Notes: generated by a model not told the origin, from the sequence alone. DNA of 64,000 nt from Planctomycetaceae bacterium (GCA_027487485.1 JAIYDN010000022.1:35416-99415), one strand, 5' to 3'; counted from the first letter of the stretch, positions 27,291 through 36,784 are shown. Translations and numbers: made by a program.

Positions 27291-28061
27291 CTATGGGGAT
27301 TTTGTTTCTTTCCTGAGAGTAGCAGACATTAGCCGACCATCGGTGACCCAGCGATCGCCCCCTCCGTTGCGCCCCTCATGCTTCGGCTGAAAGTTCTCGA
27401 TAGCCGTTTGATCGACCAGACCACCGGACGCTTGAAGGGTTTCGATGATATGGTCCCGCTCTCGATCGACATCAGCAGCCACGTGATGGGTGATCGGTCC
27501 TGTGGTGTAACTCAGTCCCACACGCTCGTCATAACTCCCGGAGCCCATCCACGCTGATTGTCCATTGGTGTCTAACTGCTCTGATTTCCAGAACCGGACA
27601 TGATGCCTTTTGCTTGGATCGTTACCGACCGGTTGCTCAAATGCGAGATCTTCTTTGCGACCGTATAAAAACAAATTACTGACCGGGGCTGAATCGTAAG
27701 GACGTTTAAGCACCGTCCCTTCCGCAATCTTGAAATCGTCTTCGATGTTGAGGGGATCGGCCTCAAACCAACCAGCCGCTTTCATTGCGTGTTTCAAGTC
27801 CGTTTCGCTGCCAACCAGAGCGAGATTAATAGGATCGCCTGGATGTCCATCCGAGGTTACGGTCAACGTTGGAGAAGCGGAAATGGCAGGATGACGATGG
27901 TCGTAGAGGCTCCACAAGAACGGAATGAGACCATATGCAACGGCCAAGTACGTCGCAAGGAATGCAAGAAAGATCCTCATCAAGTACGGAATTACTTTTC
28001 GCTTTTCCTTTTCGGATCGATTTTTTCTGTTCTCATCTACTTCAAGTGGTGGTGTATCCAA
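27291..28061 (-). CDS. LssY C-terminal domain membrane protein
   Basis: A 256-residue protein with one N-terminal helix (YLMRIFLAFLATYLAVAYGL) and an LssY_C domain: DPINLALVGSETDLKHAMKA, then AGWFEADPL, LFLYGRKEDLAFEQPVG, HHVRFWKSEQ and ITHHVAADVDRERDHIIETL. Full-length LssY proteins have an upstream PAP2/DedA part that is absent here. The function of the domain is unknown. The gene converges on the csrA fragment and inverted repeat. Confidence 0.83.
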   Translation of the reverse strand: MDTPPLEVDENRKNRSEKEKRKVIPYLMRIFLAFLATYLAVAYGLIPFLWSLYDHRHPAISASPTLTVTSDGHPGDPINLALVGSETDLKHAMKAAGWFEADPLNIEDDFKIAEGTVLKRPYDSAPVSNLFLYGRKEDLAFEQPVGNDPSKRHHVRFWKSEQLDTNGQSAWMGSGSYDERVGLSYTTGPITHHVAADVDRERDHIIETLQASGGLVDQTAIENFQPKHEGRNGGGDRWVTDGRLMSATLRKETKSP

Positions 28062-28424
28062 AGCTGCTGCTCCTACCCGTTTAGGCCATGTTTCGAAAAG
28101 GAACTCGAAGGTAGATTGAAAGCCGAATCCGAACGCTTGACCAAAATAGAACTTACGTTTCCAACCAAATGGAAAAACAAAAGTTGATCACAAATTTGGT
28201 TTCGCGACCGACTTCGCTGACTCACGAATTCTACCACCCTGCAGATTGTCAAAGCATTCCGGACTTTTACGTTCGAACACTCGTTTTACCCTGCTTGTGG
28301 TACTCTTGCAATTATGATTGATCTATCACAATTGCCACTCCTCGAATTCATCGCAAATACGTTCATCTGCGGCAAATGATGGTTAAGAATGCGGGGAGGG
28401 CAGAAGATTGGCCGTTAGTTCCCA
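28062..28424. other. Intergenic, nothing recognised
   Basis: These 363 bases between the LssY-like gene and nadR show no coding signal, repeat copy or RNA motif that I can support. Confidence 0.4.
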
Positions 28425-29420
28425 TTACTGTAGAGAGCCGAGCATTCTATTGACTGACGCGATTGCTGTGGCAAGTCTCTGTTCATAGGAGCCGTGGATC
28501 TGTACTATCCGAACTGTTGGATCGCGTTGAGAGAGGTTCGTGAGTCGCTCTACGAATCGGTCATGCATCCAGTTTCGAATATGTTGCCCGTCACGAAAAC
28601 CATCCTGAACAAATGGAACATCGGGGGCTGTCAGCAAATAAAGATCAGCTTTGGATTGCTGGCCAATCGAATCAACGACAGGATGACGAGCTTGAAAGTA
28701 CCTCTCGTACCATGTCCCCGTTGCAAACGCATTTGTGTCGCAAAAGAGTATCCTATTGCATTGTCTCGCCCATAGATCCTCGCGAAGTTGTTGCTCCTGG
28801 GCGATGTGAATAAACTCTTCCCTGCTCCAACCGGGCGAAGATTCTGAACTCGTTAACCTCGATACCTTCTCTTCCCAGTGTTCGCGTCCATACTCAGGGA
28901 CCCAGACGGTTTGAAAGTGATCGGCAAGTTTCTGTGCTAGCGTGGTTTTGCCAGTTGACTCTGCACCAACTAGAACGACTCGTTTCACGAACCATGCTCG
29001 AACACAGGGTTCTAAATGATCGAGATACAAGAGCGGGTTAGCGCGGATTTGAGTTCCTGAGATCGGTACAGTAGTACGCAATTGATCCACCATGACGTGG
29101 CGAGCTCCCATTAGCGACGCATAAACTGGCCCATAATCTTCGCTGGAGAAAACAACGTCAGGAGCTTGCCCCAAATACTTAAGTGTAAAATCAGCCCATT
29201 GCTGCGAATCGTCCTCAAGCTCGTCCGCAACCAACCGCACGTCGCAATCGGGATGGATCTCGCGCAACCAAGCATAACGCATCTCTCCTGAAATCGTTTG
29301 CGAAGGATGAGCGGCAAGCATGACGATTAGTTTGTCGACCTCTTTACGCGCAGAGTCGATAAGATATTTGTGACCACGGTGTGGTGGATAGAATTTTCCA
29401 ACGACAAATCCTAACGTCAC
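28425..29420 (-). CDS. nadR: NadR-like NMN adenylyltransferase / ribosylnicotinamide kinase
   Basis: A 331-residue bifunctional enzyme of NAD salvage. The N-terminal nucleotidyltransferase has VGKFYPPHRGHKYLI (HxGH form HRGH) and ISGTQIRANP. The C-terminal kinase has the P-loop GAESTGKTTL. It phosphorylates nicotinamide riboside to NMN and adenylates NMN to NAD+. The HTH repressor domain of enterobacterial NadR is absent. Translation appears to start at GTG 29420, one base after the pnuC stop, so the two genes are coupled. Confidence 0.9.
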   Translation of the reverse strand: MTLGFVVGKFYPPHRGHKYLIDSARKEVDKLIVMLAAHPSQTISGEMRYAWLREIHPDCDVRLVADELEDDSQQWADFTLKYLGQAPDVVFSSEDYGPVYASLMGARHVMVDQLRTTVPISGTQIRANPLLYLDHLEPCVRAWFVKRVVLVGAESTGKTTLAQKLADHFQTVWVPEYGREHWEEKVSRLTSSESSPGWSREEFIHIAQEQQLREDLWARQCNRILFCDTNAFATGTWYERYFQARHPVVDSIGQQSKADLYLLTAPDVPFVQDGFRDGQHIRNWMHDRFVERLTNLSQRDPTVRIVQIHGSYEQRLATAIASVNRMLGSLQ

Positions 29421-29421
29421 G

Positions 29422-30114
29422 TTAAGCAGCCCCTTCTGAAGATAACTGCAAATCTGAGTTCCAAGATCGATACCATTGTCTCCATCCGATGAACGCCATG
29501 CAAAGAAAGATCGCGTAAAGAATCGCCGTCAAATATAGTCCTTTAGAAACGTAGAGCGGTACGTAGATCGCATCTACAACGATCCAGCCTAGCCAGCTTT
29601 CCAACTGCTTGCGGTTTAACATCCACTGAGAAGCGAGGCTAAGCGATGTTGTGAACGCATCCCAGAATGATGCCGAGCCGCCGAACTGTTGGAGGGTCTT
29701 CCAAAGGCACAAGGTACTGAGAATAACGAAAAAGCCAAGCCACACCAATTCAACCATTCCGATGCGACTCAGCCTAAGCCTCGTTTGGTTCTCACCACCG
29801 CGAAGCCATAGCCTCCAGCCTACGACTCCGAGGACAAAATAGACAATTTGCAGTCCTGCGTCTGCGAATAATCGTGATTGAAAGAACACGACACTAAACG
29901 TTGCAACGTTCATTAACCCGATGGGGAAATTCCAGACGTTTTCCCTCACGACAAGCCAGACGCAGAGAGCGCCGGTTACGAAGGAGATGGCCTCCAACGC
30001 TGTCGTCAATTCAAGCCACAGGGCGGCTGCTGCAACTAGGGTCGTTGTGCCAGTCAACACAGCAAGGAACGTTTGACTCTTTTCTGATTTTATCTGTTCA
30101 ATAGTCGTGGCCAA
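29422..30114 (-). CDS. pnuC: PnuC nicotinamide riboside transporter
   Basis: About 230 residues and seven hydrophobic helices. Family landmarks are VWLVVRENVWNFPIGLMNVA, SRLFADAGLQIVYFVLGVVG and LLNRKQLESWLGWIVVDAIY-like sequence near the end. It carries nicotinamide riboside across the inner membrane, trapped by the NadR kinase next door. I suggest TTG 30114 (AGGA six bases upstream) because the frame's ATG at 30186 adds a polar, non-conserved 24 residues; this start is uncertain. Confidence 0.85.
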   Translation of the reverse strand: MATTIEQIKSEKSQTFLAVLTGTTTLVAAAALWLELTTALEAISFVTGALCVWLVVRENVWNFPIGLMNVATFSVVFFQSRLFADAGLQIVYFVLGVVGWRLWLRGGENQTRLRLSRIGMVELVWLGFFVILSTLCLWKTLQQFGGSASFWDAFTTSLSLASQWMLNRKQLESWLGWIVVDAIYVPLYVSKGLYLTAILYAIFLCMAFIGWRQWYRSWNSDLQLSSEGAA

Positions 30115-30186
30115 GTTTGTCCTGTTTAGGCTCCAAAAGTTCAACTGCAAGGTAGTTAGTTCGGGATGCGATGCCACCACGAACAA

Positions 30187-30702
30187 TTATTGTATCATGA
30201 AGCTGGAGCGACGATGGAGGGCTGCGTTTTGCAGTCTAACGATTGGATTTGTTAACCAGCGATCAACTTCGCTGGGGATAAATCGGTCGGCCACCTGGTT
30301 AACAGAATATACGGAAGAGCGATTCAAATCGCATCGAGCCGGGCCCTACCGATCCTCCGCGTGTGAAGAACGTCATCGGGTGAAGAACGTCATCGGAAGC
30401 ATGGCGAGTTGTAGATAGTACACGAAACGTGGCTGTCGGCTTGTCAAGCAGAGATTCGTTTGTTCCGTTGTTTTGCGTTCGATCGAAACCAGTTTATGGA
30501 AAATCGACGAGAGCAGTTCTCTCATTGGTGTAGCGAGCGAATTCCATTCGGTCGCTGAGCACGTAAGCACAAGCTTTAACCCGCGATGAGCAAGCTAACG
30601 AATCTAATGTCTATCTCGCTACCTTACGCGTCGTGCTAAGATAGTGATTGCCATGTCCGAAAACGGCGAGTATTTTCTTGCTCGCAAGTGTATGATGCCA
30701 GG
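30187..30702. repeat. Intergenic gap with 300-bp dispersed repeat, copy 1 (truncated)
   Basis: The repeat occupies about 30363-30585: GAAGAACGTCATCGG (doubled at the start), CGGCTTG.CAAGCAGAGATTCG, GTTTTGCGTTCGATCGAAAC, AAATCGACGAGAGCAGTTC and AGCTTTAACCC. It lacks the GGGAGGGT tail of copies 2, 3 and 5. The rest of the gap holds no gene. Confidence 0.75.
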
Positions 30703-32160
30703 ATGTTCCAATCATCCATGCCATCCCCAACCGAATGTGATCGCGCACGAGCTGCCAAGGACCCTCGCTTTGACGGTTTGTTTTTCACGGCGGTTCGCAG
30801 CACTCGAATCTATTGTCGTCCCGTTTGTCCTGCCCCGACACCGAAGCAGAGCAATGTTTTGTACTTCCCAACGGCTGCTGCTGCGGCAAACGATGGCTAC
30901 AGGCCGTGCTTGCGTTGTCGACCTGAATTGTCTCCAGGAGCCACTTGGGGGGGCGAAGACACAGTGCAACGCGCATTGTCTTTGATCAACGACGGCGCCT
31001 TGGAAGAAGGTTCGGTTGAAACCCTCGCGGAAAAAGTAGGAGTGAGTGGACGGCAATTGCGTCGCCTCTTTCTGCAACATTTCGGCGCGACTCCGTTTAC
31101 AGTGCACACGACGCGTCGTTTATTGCTGGCGAAGCAGCTATTGACGGAGACGGCGTTACCTGTGACCCAAGTGGCATTTGCATCCGGTTTCCAAAGCGTG
31201 CGACGATTCAATGCAGCTTTCACTGAGGGCTGTGGGATGGCCCCTACTGCAATTCGACGATTGAGAATGAACACGCCTGTCGGCGCGTTAACGCTGAGGT
31301 TAGCGTATCGGCCGCCTATGGATTTCCCATTGATGCTCTCTTTTTTTGCGAAGCGTGTGATTCCAGGCATTGAGCGAGTTAATGCCGACAGCTACGAAAG
31401 AGTTTTAGGGCCAGTCGACGCAACAACTTGGATTCGTGTTTCCGAAAACGAATCGAAGCCGGAGTTATTGCTCGAGATTGTGAACGTAGATCCACGAACC
31501 ATTCCCAACATAGTCCGACGGGTACGCCGGCTCTTTGATCTGGATGCTGACTTATCTGCAGTCCATTCGGTATTGGCGGAGGAGCAATTGCTGTCCAGAG
31601 GCATTGTGCGACGTCCCGGTCTCAGAGTACCCGGTGGCTGGGACGGTTTTGAAGTCGCAGTGCGCGCGGTTCTCGGGCAACAGATTAGTGTTGCTGGGGC
31701 GACCACTCTGGCGCAACGGCTTGTTCGCGAATACGGTGAGCTACGAATCGACGGACCGGCGGGATTGAATAGAAGCTTTCCGAATCCTGAGTCGCTCGTC
31801 CAGGCGCCGTTAGAGAAGTTAGGGTTGCCGAAAGCACGCGCAGCAACGCTTCGTAGTTTGGCAAGTGCGGTTTTGGATGGTCGAGTCGGCTTTCATGCTG
31901 GCCAGCGATTAGACGATTTTGTAACTAGTTTCATCACATTGCCTGGTATCGGAGCCTGGACGGCCCAGTATGTCGCCATGCGTGCACTGAGCCATCCTGA
32001 TGCCTTTCCTGCTGGCGATTTGGTGTTGCAGCAAGTTCTAGGTCAAGCCAAGCGATTGGGCATTCGGGAAACAGAAGCGCGCTCCCAAGCTTGGCGACCA
32101 TGGCGTGCCTATGCCGTTTTACATCTTTGGCATCTATCTGGCGAGACAATTCAGGAGTGA
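30703..32160 (+). CDS. alkA: Ada/AlkA-type DNA-3-methyladenine glycosylase II
   Basis: About 485 residues. The N-terminal Ada-like metal-binding domain has four cysteines (RIYCRPVCPAP; GYRPCLRCRPE). An AraC-type HTH follows (VETLAEKVGVSGRQLRRLFL; VTQVAFASGFQSVRRFNAAF), then the AlkA N-terminal domain and the HhH-GPD core (LPGIGAWTAQYVAMRAL) with the catalytic Asp in FPAGDLVL. It excises alkylated bases and probably regulates the adaptive response. The exact start is uncertain (ATG 30688, 30703 or 30718). The ogt gene follows three bases later. Confidence 0.92.
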   Translation: MFQSSMPSPTECDRARAAKDPRFDGLFFTAVRSTRIYCRPVCPAPTPKQSNVLYFPTAAAAANDGYRPCLRCRPELSPGATWGGEDTVQRALSLINDGALEEGSVETLAEKVGVSGRQLRRLFLQHFGATPFTVHTTRRLLLAKQLLTETALPVTQVAFASGFQSVRRFNAAFTEGCGMAPTAIRRLRMNTPVGALTLRLAYRPPMDFPLMLSFFAKRVIPGIERVNADSYERVLGPVDATTWIRVSENESKPELLLEIVNVDPRTIPNIVRRVRRLFDLDADLSAVHSVLAEEQLLSRGIVRRPGLRVPGGWDGFEVAVRAVLGQQISVAGATTLAQRLVREYGELRIDGPAGLNRSFPNPESLVQAPLEKLGLPKARAATLRSLASAVLDGRVGFHAGQRLDDFVTSFITLPGIGAWTAQYVAMRALSHPDAFPAGDLVLQQVLGQAKRLGIRETEARSQAWRPWRAYAVLHLWHLSGETIQE

Positions 32161-32163
32161 GTC

Positions 32164-32628
32164 ATGTGGTTTGATCGATTCAAGACGCCCATCGGATTAC
32201 TGACAGTCGCGGTTGATGATTCTGGCTTAAGATACGTCCTGTTTGAAAACAACAGGCATGAGCCAACTCAAACCGGCTGGCGTTGCGATAGCAACGCAAC
32301 ACGGGAGCCTCGAGAGCAATTGCTCGAATACTTCGCTGGAGACCGCAAAGCGTTCGACTTGCAACTCAGTCTCGACGGGACGGATTTTCAACAACGAACA
32401 TGGCGAATGCTTGGCCAAATTCCTTATGGGGATACATGGAGCTACGCGGAACTCGCGACACGCGTTGGTTCGCCAAAAGCGGTTCGTGCGGTCGGCGCCG
32501 CCAATGGACGCAATCCGCTGCCCATCGTGCTTCCTTGCCATCGTGTAATCGGCAGCAACGGAAGCTTGACTGGTTTTGGCGGCGGTCTTCCGATCAAGAA
32601 GTGGCTACTCGAGCTTGAGGGTGTGTGA
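32164..32628 (+). CDS. ogt: O6-methylguanine-DNA methyltransferase
   Basis: A 154-residue suicide repair enzyme. The active site PCHRV is intact (VLPCHRVIGSNGSLTGFGGG), and the HTH part reads TWSYAELATRVGSPKAVRAV, followed by GAANGRNP. It transfers the methyl group from O6-methylguanine to its cysteine. It sits three bases after alkA in an alkylation-repair operon. Confidence 0.94.
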   Translation: MWFDRFKTPIGLLTVAVDDSGLRYVLFENNRHEPTQTGWRCDSNATREPREQLLEYFAGDRKAFDLQLSLDGTDFQQRTWRMLGQIPYGDTWSYAELATRVGSPKAVRAVGAANGRNPLPIVLPCHRVIGSNGSLTGFGGGLPIKKWLLELEGV

Positions 32629-32748
32629 TAGGCTTTCAACCGGTCGCTTTGGGGTTGGGAATTTCGAGAGACAGATTTTGTTTTAATATTCTTTCATCTA
32701 CTGTGACATGCGGGAAAAAATTCCACTGACAAACTGGAAGCCTATCTC

Positions 32749-33053
32749 CTCCCCGTGCGAAGAACGTCATCGAGAGCATGGCGAGTTGTAGATAGTTCGC
32801 AAAACGAGGCTATCGGCTTGTAAAGCAGAGATTCGTTTGTTCCGGCGTTTTGTCTTCAATCGAAACCAGATTGAGGAAAATCGACGAGAGCAGTTCTCTC
32901 ATTGGTATAGCGAGTGAATTCCAATCAGTAGCTGAGAACGCAAACACACACTTTAACCCTCCCGCGAAGAGCGGGAGGGTCGATGGCGAGGTACGAGCCA
33001 GCGGGGAGGGTGAGATCGCGAATGTTTTGTGATCATATTCCATCCTCCCCGTG
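32749..33053 (+). repeat. 300-bp dispersed repeat, copy 2 (full)
   Basis: Begins CTCCCCGTGCGAAGAACGTC, continues through the conserved middle (GTAAAGCAGAGATTCG, ATCGACGAGAGCAGTTCTC, ATTCCAATCAGTAGCTGAG) and ends with the GGGAGGGTCGATGGC palindrome and ATCCTCCCCGTG. The two ends share TCCTCCCCGTG in direct orientation. It abuts the tRNA array fragment at 33058. The gap 32629-33364 otherwise holds no gene. Confidence 0.8.
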
Positions 33054-33057
33054 CCGG

Positions 33058-33196
33058 TAGCCCACCCGCAAGTTGCTAGCCCCGGAATCGAACCGGGTTA
33101 CCGACCTTATGAAAGTCAACTCAGTCCCAACTAGCCTGCAATGTAAATCACGAAGAGGAGAATCGAACTCCTGCGCCTTGATGGCGCTACGATTCC
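33058..33196 (-). repeat. Displaced copy of part of the tRNA array
   Basis: Reading the minus strand: the 3' half of tRNA-Leu(CAG) (about 33196-33148), a complete tRNA-Met(CAT) (33140-33073), then the first ~13 bases of the next tRNA-Met (TGCGGGTGGGCTA). Order, spacers and sequence match 63430-63563 of the main array. The copy breaks inside both flanking tRNAs, so it is a duplicated segment rather than separate genes. Confidence 0.85.
33073..33140 (-). tRNA. tRNA-Met(CAT), displaced copy
   Basis: 68 bases, nearly identical to 63481-63548. Anticodon loop TTCATAA; T arm CCCGG-TTCGATT-CCGGG. One acceptor pair (A4:A69) is broken by a change to GCTAGCA, so function is doubtful. Confidence 0.7.
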
Positions 33197-33364
33197 ATTT
33201 GCTGACGTTGTGTTTGATTTGAACGAGCTCATTGCGATCTTTAGGACAAGAATTAATGGGACGAGAACAAGAATTTAGGGAACGCAACTCTATTTCAAAT
33301 TGAGCTGCGTCAACTTTTGTGCTCCCGCAGCCTACGAGCCGCCGCAAGGTTCTACTTTCATCTT

Positions 33365-34570
33365 TCATCGATTTCCGGCAAGTTCTTCAATGACAGCGTC
33401 GAGTCGAGGTCCCGTTGCATTCTTCGCTCGAATTACTCCTTGTTGGTCGATAATGAAGGATCGCGGCCATGAGCGAATGTTCCATTTGGTTGGGATGTCA
33501 CCCAGTGGTCCTTTTTCTCCGCACCAAAAAGATCGCCAAGTGATTCCGGCGGCAAGTGAATCTTGCTTAAGCTTAGCTTTGTCGGTGTCTGAATTGACGC
33601 CGATGATCACGAACTCCTTGCCGTTCATCCTTGCTGCGATTTCTCGCTCATGAGGGATCAGTCTCATGCATGGTGGACACCAAGTACCCCAAAATGTCAA
33701 CAGCACCACCTTGCCTCGATAATCACTTAGCTTAAACGCCACGCCATCTAGATCTTCACCTTCGATGTCGGGCGCAACTTTACCAATGGAAAGTGACGTC
33801 ATCGCGTAGATTGCTGACTTGGCCAAAGTTCGATACTCGATCTTGTCCGCCAGTTTGTCGCTTCCAAATCGATCGACTAGCTCATTAAAATAGCGGATCG
33901 CATTTGTTTCGGCTTTCGCAGTATCGGTGCTCCGAAACTTCTCGACTTGATTTTTGCCGTAGGTCGATTCCCACAATTGAAGTTCCGACTCGGACATTGT
34001 CTCCAATTCGTAAGGCAGATCAGACATAGCTTGCTCATGGGTTGCTAGGGAATAGAGTGCTCGAGCCGTTTCGGCCTTCGTCAATTTCGGACTTGCGAAT
34101 TGTGCTTCAAGCATAGGCCGCACCCATAGAAGGCAAGACTGTTTATGGCGATATGAAAGCTCGAGAGTGCGACGATCCTCCAGATGCCACTTTTGTAGTA
34201 GTTCAGCGGCTTGGTCGCTGGGAGTGGAACCTCGTGACCCGATGACGATCCAGATCAGTGCATCAATTGATTGGGGGTCTGCTGCAATTGGCAAGATCAT
34301 CGCAAGGATCTTTTCGCCAGCATGTTTCTGAAGACGCGAGGTCTTCTCCTCAGCCTGAGCCATTGCCACTTCACGAAGTGCTTGGCTTTCGATCGATTGA
34401 AGCTCCTTCTCCAGTTCCGTTTGAATCATCCTTTGAGACGCTTGGGTCTCAGTCATGATGGACCGGACCTCTGGCGGAAAGCCCGGAGCCTTCGATTCCT
34501 GGGCACTAAGCGAGCCAGCTGATAAGCAAGCAATAAATCCAAAAAAAATAGGGTAGTGGTTCGTAAACAT
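33365..34570 (-). CDS. Exported TlpA-like thiol-disulfide oxidoreductase
   Basis: A 401-residue protein from ATG 34570 with signal peptide (YPIFFGFIACLSAGSLSAQ). The N-terminal two thirds are helical and lack a family I know. The C-terminal thioredoxin fold reads GEDLDGVAFKLSDYRGKVVL, then LTFWGTWCPPCMRLIPHERE, with active site CPPC, and ends WPRSFIIDQQGVIRAKNATG. TlpA/ResA-like domains reduce periplasmic disulfides, for example in cytochrome maturation. Long helical N termini are common in planctomycete versions. Confidence 0.87.
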   Translation of the reverse strand: MFTNHYPIFFGFIACLSAGSLSAQESKAPGFPPEVRSIMTETQASQRMIQTELEKELQSIESQALREVAMAQAEEKTSRLQKHAGEKILAMILPIAADPQSIDALIWIVIGSRGSTPSDQAAELLQKWHLEDRRTLELSYRHKQSCLLWVRPMLEAQFASPKLTKAETARALYSLATHEQAMSDLPYELETMSESELQLWESTYGKNQVEKFRSTDTAKAETNAIRYFNELVDRFGSDKLADKIEYRTLAKSAIYAMTSLSIGKVAPDIEGEDLDGVAFKLSDYRGKVVLLTFWGTWCPPCMRLIPHEREIAARMNGKEFVIIGVNSDTDKAKLKQDSLAAGITWRSFWCGEKGPLGDIPTKWNIRSWPRSFIIDQQGVIRAKNATGPRLDAVIEELAGNR

Positions 34571-35722
34571 TCTTTCTCCAAATTGAAATGTGAATGAAGT
34601 ATTCGGAATCGAAAGCACCATAGCATTTCCCATCAGTGTAATAGTTAGCTAGAACACAGGCAATCGTTGCTTGTCAGATTTCCTTCCTCCCCGTGCGAAG
34701 AACGTCATCGGGAGCATGACGAGTTTTAGATAGTGCTCGAAACGTGGCCATCGGCTTGTAAAGCAGAGATTCGATTGTTCCGTCGTTTTGTTTTCGATCG
34801 AAACCAGTTTGTGGAAAATCGACGAGAGCAGTTCTCTCATTGGTATAGCGAGTGAATTCCAATCAGTAGCTGAGCGCGTAGGCACACACTTTAACCCTCC
34901 CGCGAAAGCGGGAGGGTCGATGGCGAGATACGAGCCAGCGCGGAGGGTGAGATAGGGCAGAACTCGAGGAAGCAACTAAGTTCATAATACGAAGCGAGCC
35001 ATTTAAAACGCGCCCGACAAAAGTGTTTTCTCGTTTGCTTGAGCCTGAGGCGCTAGCCGATTATTGCAACACGAAAGAACTCGGCTACTTGTACGAAAAA
35101 AAACCAAACCAATGCGACCCCTTGTTGCTTCGGTCATTCCATTTTCTTAGTCCTGAAGGGACGGCATGTGGTAGCCATGGGCGTGAGCCCATGGCGGCTC
35201 GCCAAAATGCGATCGAAGCCATGAAATGGCGGTATGAGGATTAAGCCACGATAGTGGCGGCAGGTGGTAGCCATGGGCGCAAGCCCATGGGCCCCGGCAA
35301 CATAAAAACGAAAGTCCCGTAGGGACGACAGGAGTTCGAAACCTCCATCGCGATCTTCGACGCACACGGCGCTATCACAACAGTTCATTAAACCCAAGCT
35401 CATTCAAAACCACATCCCAGCATCAATCGTCAAACTGTCAGCCGAAGGCGTCCCTTCCCATGAGCCCAAGGCGCTAGCCGCGCCACCCCAGCCCCCTCAA
35501 AAATCAATTTTTCCGTACTCGTACTCAGCGCCAGCGGTACTCGTACTCGACCGCCTCATTTCGAGTACGAGTACGAGTACCATTCCATTGAGTACGAGTA
35601 CGATGGAAAAACCAAACCAGATTCTTCCATTCTTGCTCCCTTCGCCCCGCTTCGGGGAGAAGGGTTGGGGATGAGGGGCTATCTTCTAACTCATCGCGAG
35701 AAAAACAACGACTTATAGTCGC
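34571..35722. repeat. Repeat-filled intergenic region
   Basis: Copy 3 of the 300-bp repeat lies at 34684-34957 (CTCCCCGTGCGAAGAACGTC to GGAGGGTGAGA). CCATGGGC hairpin pairs follow at 35145-35320 and the CTCGTACTC / GAGTACGAG palindrome at 35513-35605; both families also occur at 2.3-2.6 kb. AGCCTGAGGCGCTAGCCGAT is at 35040. No gene is seen in these 1152 bases. Confidence 0.75.
34684..34957 (+). repeat. 300-bp dispersed repeat, copy 3
   Basis: Same orientation and order of blocks as copy 2, ending at the GGGAGGGTCGATGGC palindrome. TCCTCCCCGTGCG marks the left end. Confidence 0.8.
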
Positions 35723-36190
35723 CTACTTTTCGTATCGGACAATGACGATTCGTCCGTCGTATTCTTCCCGACCAAGTTGATCGGCCATGATGCTCTCAAC
35801 GTGCGCAATCGATCCCCCTCCGGTCCCCGCCCCGATTAGTGGAAACGCGATCGATTGGAAACCATGCTCCTTCGCGATGCGCAAGGCATTTCGACAAGAC
35901 TCGCGAATGGAGTATTCAGAAGACCGCCACCACATGCTGATACCAGCCACGTGAATGATCCCTTGGAAAGACAAACGGCCGGCGCCAGTCAAAACAGCGC
36001 CTCCGAGCGGTATTGGTCCGTACTTTGCGACTTCGCGGAATGGCTGATAACCAGCTCGCTTCTTGATCGCACCGGAAACGCCCTGAGGCAGCAGGAGCCA
36101 CCACGGAATGATATTGCGATTCCAAGCGTTAACGATCACATCAACGTCTTGGTCCAGCAGATCGCCAGATGTCACTTCAACAGTTGCCAT
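35723..36190 (-). CDS. Macro-domain protein (ADP-ribose derivative hydrolase/binder)
   Basis: A 155-residue single macro domain. VEVTSGDLLDQDVDVIVNAW has the Asn of the ADP-ribose pocket. GVSGAIKKRAG, IIHVAGI and FPLIGAGTGGGS are the other pocket loops. It starts 39 bp after kptA on the same strand. KptA produces ADP-ribose 1'',2''-cyclic phosphate, and macro proteins such as yeast Poa1 act on related Appr-p products, so a product-clearing role is a reasonable inference. Confidence 0.88.
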   Translation of the reverse strand: MATVEVTSGDLLDQDVDVIVNAWNRNIIPWWLLLPQGVSGAIKKRAGYQPFREVAKYGPIPLGGAVLTGAGRLSFQGIIHVAGISMWWRSSEYSIRESCRNALRIAKEHGFQSIAFPLIGAGTGGGSIAHVESIMADQLGREEYDGRIVIVRYEK

Positions 36191-36229
36191 AGGGTTCAAA
36201 AAATGTGTAGAGCAAATGTCACAATTGCT

Positions 36230-36784
36230 TCAAGGAAAATCGATAAACGATGCCGGCACTGCATCCGTCAGCCAAACACCGTTTGCCGACAAGTAAAAAG
36301 AGTGACCAGAATCATGCATCGCTGCAGCACGAATCAGCAAAATGAGAGGCTTCCCACGTCGAGCCCCAACCTTCGTCGCGGTCTCGATGTCAGCCGATAA
36401 ATGCACGTGGTTTCGAGATCTTTTGAGTAACCCTTGTTCGCGTATACTTTCAATGAACGCGGCAACCGTTCCATGGAACAGCTGAATGGGCGGAGCCACT
36501 GGTTCTAGATTGAGTTCCACGTCGGGAACGGAATGTCCTTGGTTAGCACGGATCCTTAGGCCATCGTCGCTCAAGGAAAACCGTTTCTTCTCGCACGATG
36601 CAACGACCTCATGCAGCAGCTCCAGCAAAATCTTATTGCCCTTGCGATTTGCATTTTCAATCAATTCATCGATCGGCAGCCAACCCTCGGAATCAAGCCG
36701 CATACCGATAACTTCCGGCTGATGCCGCAAAACGAGGCTCAGGAACTTGCTAGTGGAAGTGAGACTTTTCGGGGACTTGTTCAT
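36230..36784 (-). CDS. kptA: RNA 2'-phosphotransferase KptA/Tpt1
   Basis: A 184-residue enzyme. The N-terminal winged-helix part reads KFLSLVLRHQPEVIGMRLDS, then EGWLPIDELI. The NAD+-binding part has the conserved HGT (FHGTVAAFIESIREQGLLK), HVHLS, and the closing FYLSANGVWLTDAVP motif. In eukaryotes Tpt1 removes the 2'-phosphate left at tRNA splice junctions, using NAD+. Bacterial KptA has the activity in vitro, but its natural substrate is not settled. It is first in an operon with the macro protein. Confidence 0.93.
   Translation of the reverse strand: MNKSPKSLTSTSKFLSLVLRHQPEVIGMRLDSEGWLPIDELIENANRKGNKILLELLHEVVASCEKKRFSLSDDGLRIRANQGHSVPDVELNLEPVAPPIQLFHGTVAAFIESIREQGLLKRSRNHVHLSADIETATKVGARRGKPLILLIRAAAMHDSGHSFYLSANGVWLTDAVPASFIDFP

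Noticed and set aside
35513..35605. CRISPR-like array from repeated CTCGTACTC words
   Set aside because: The units are a single palindrome with degenerate tandem words, without regularly spaced unique spacers or cas genes.
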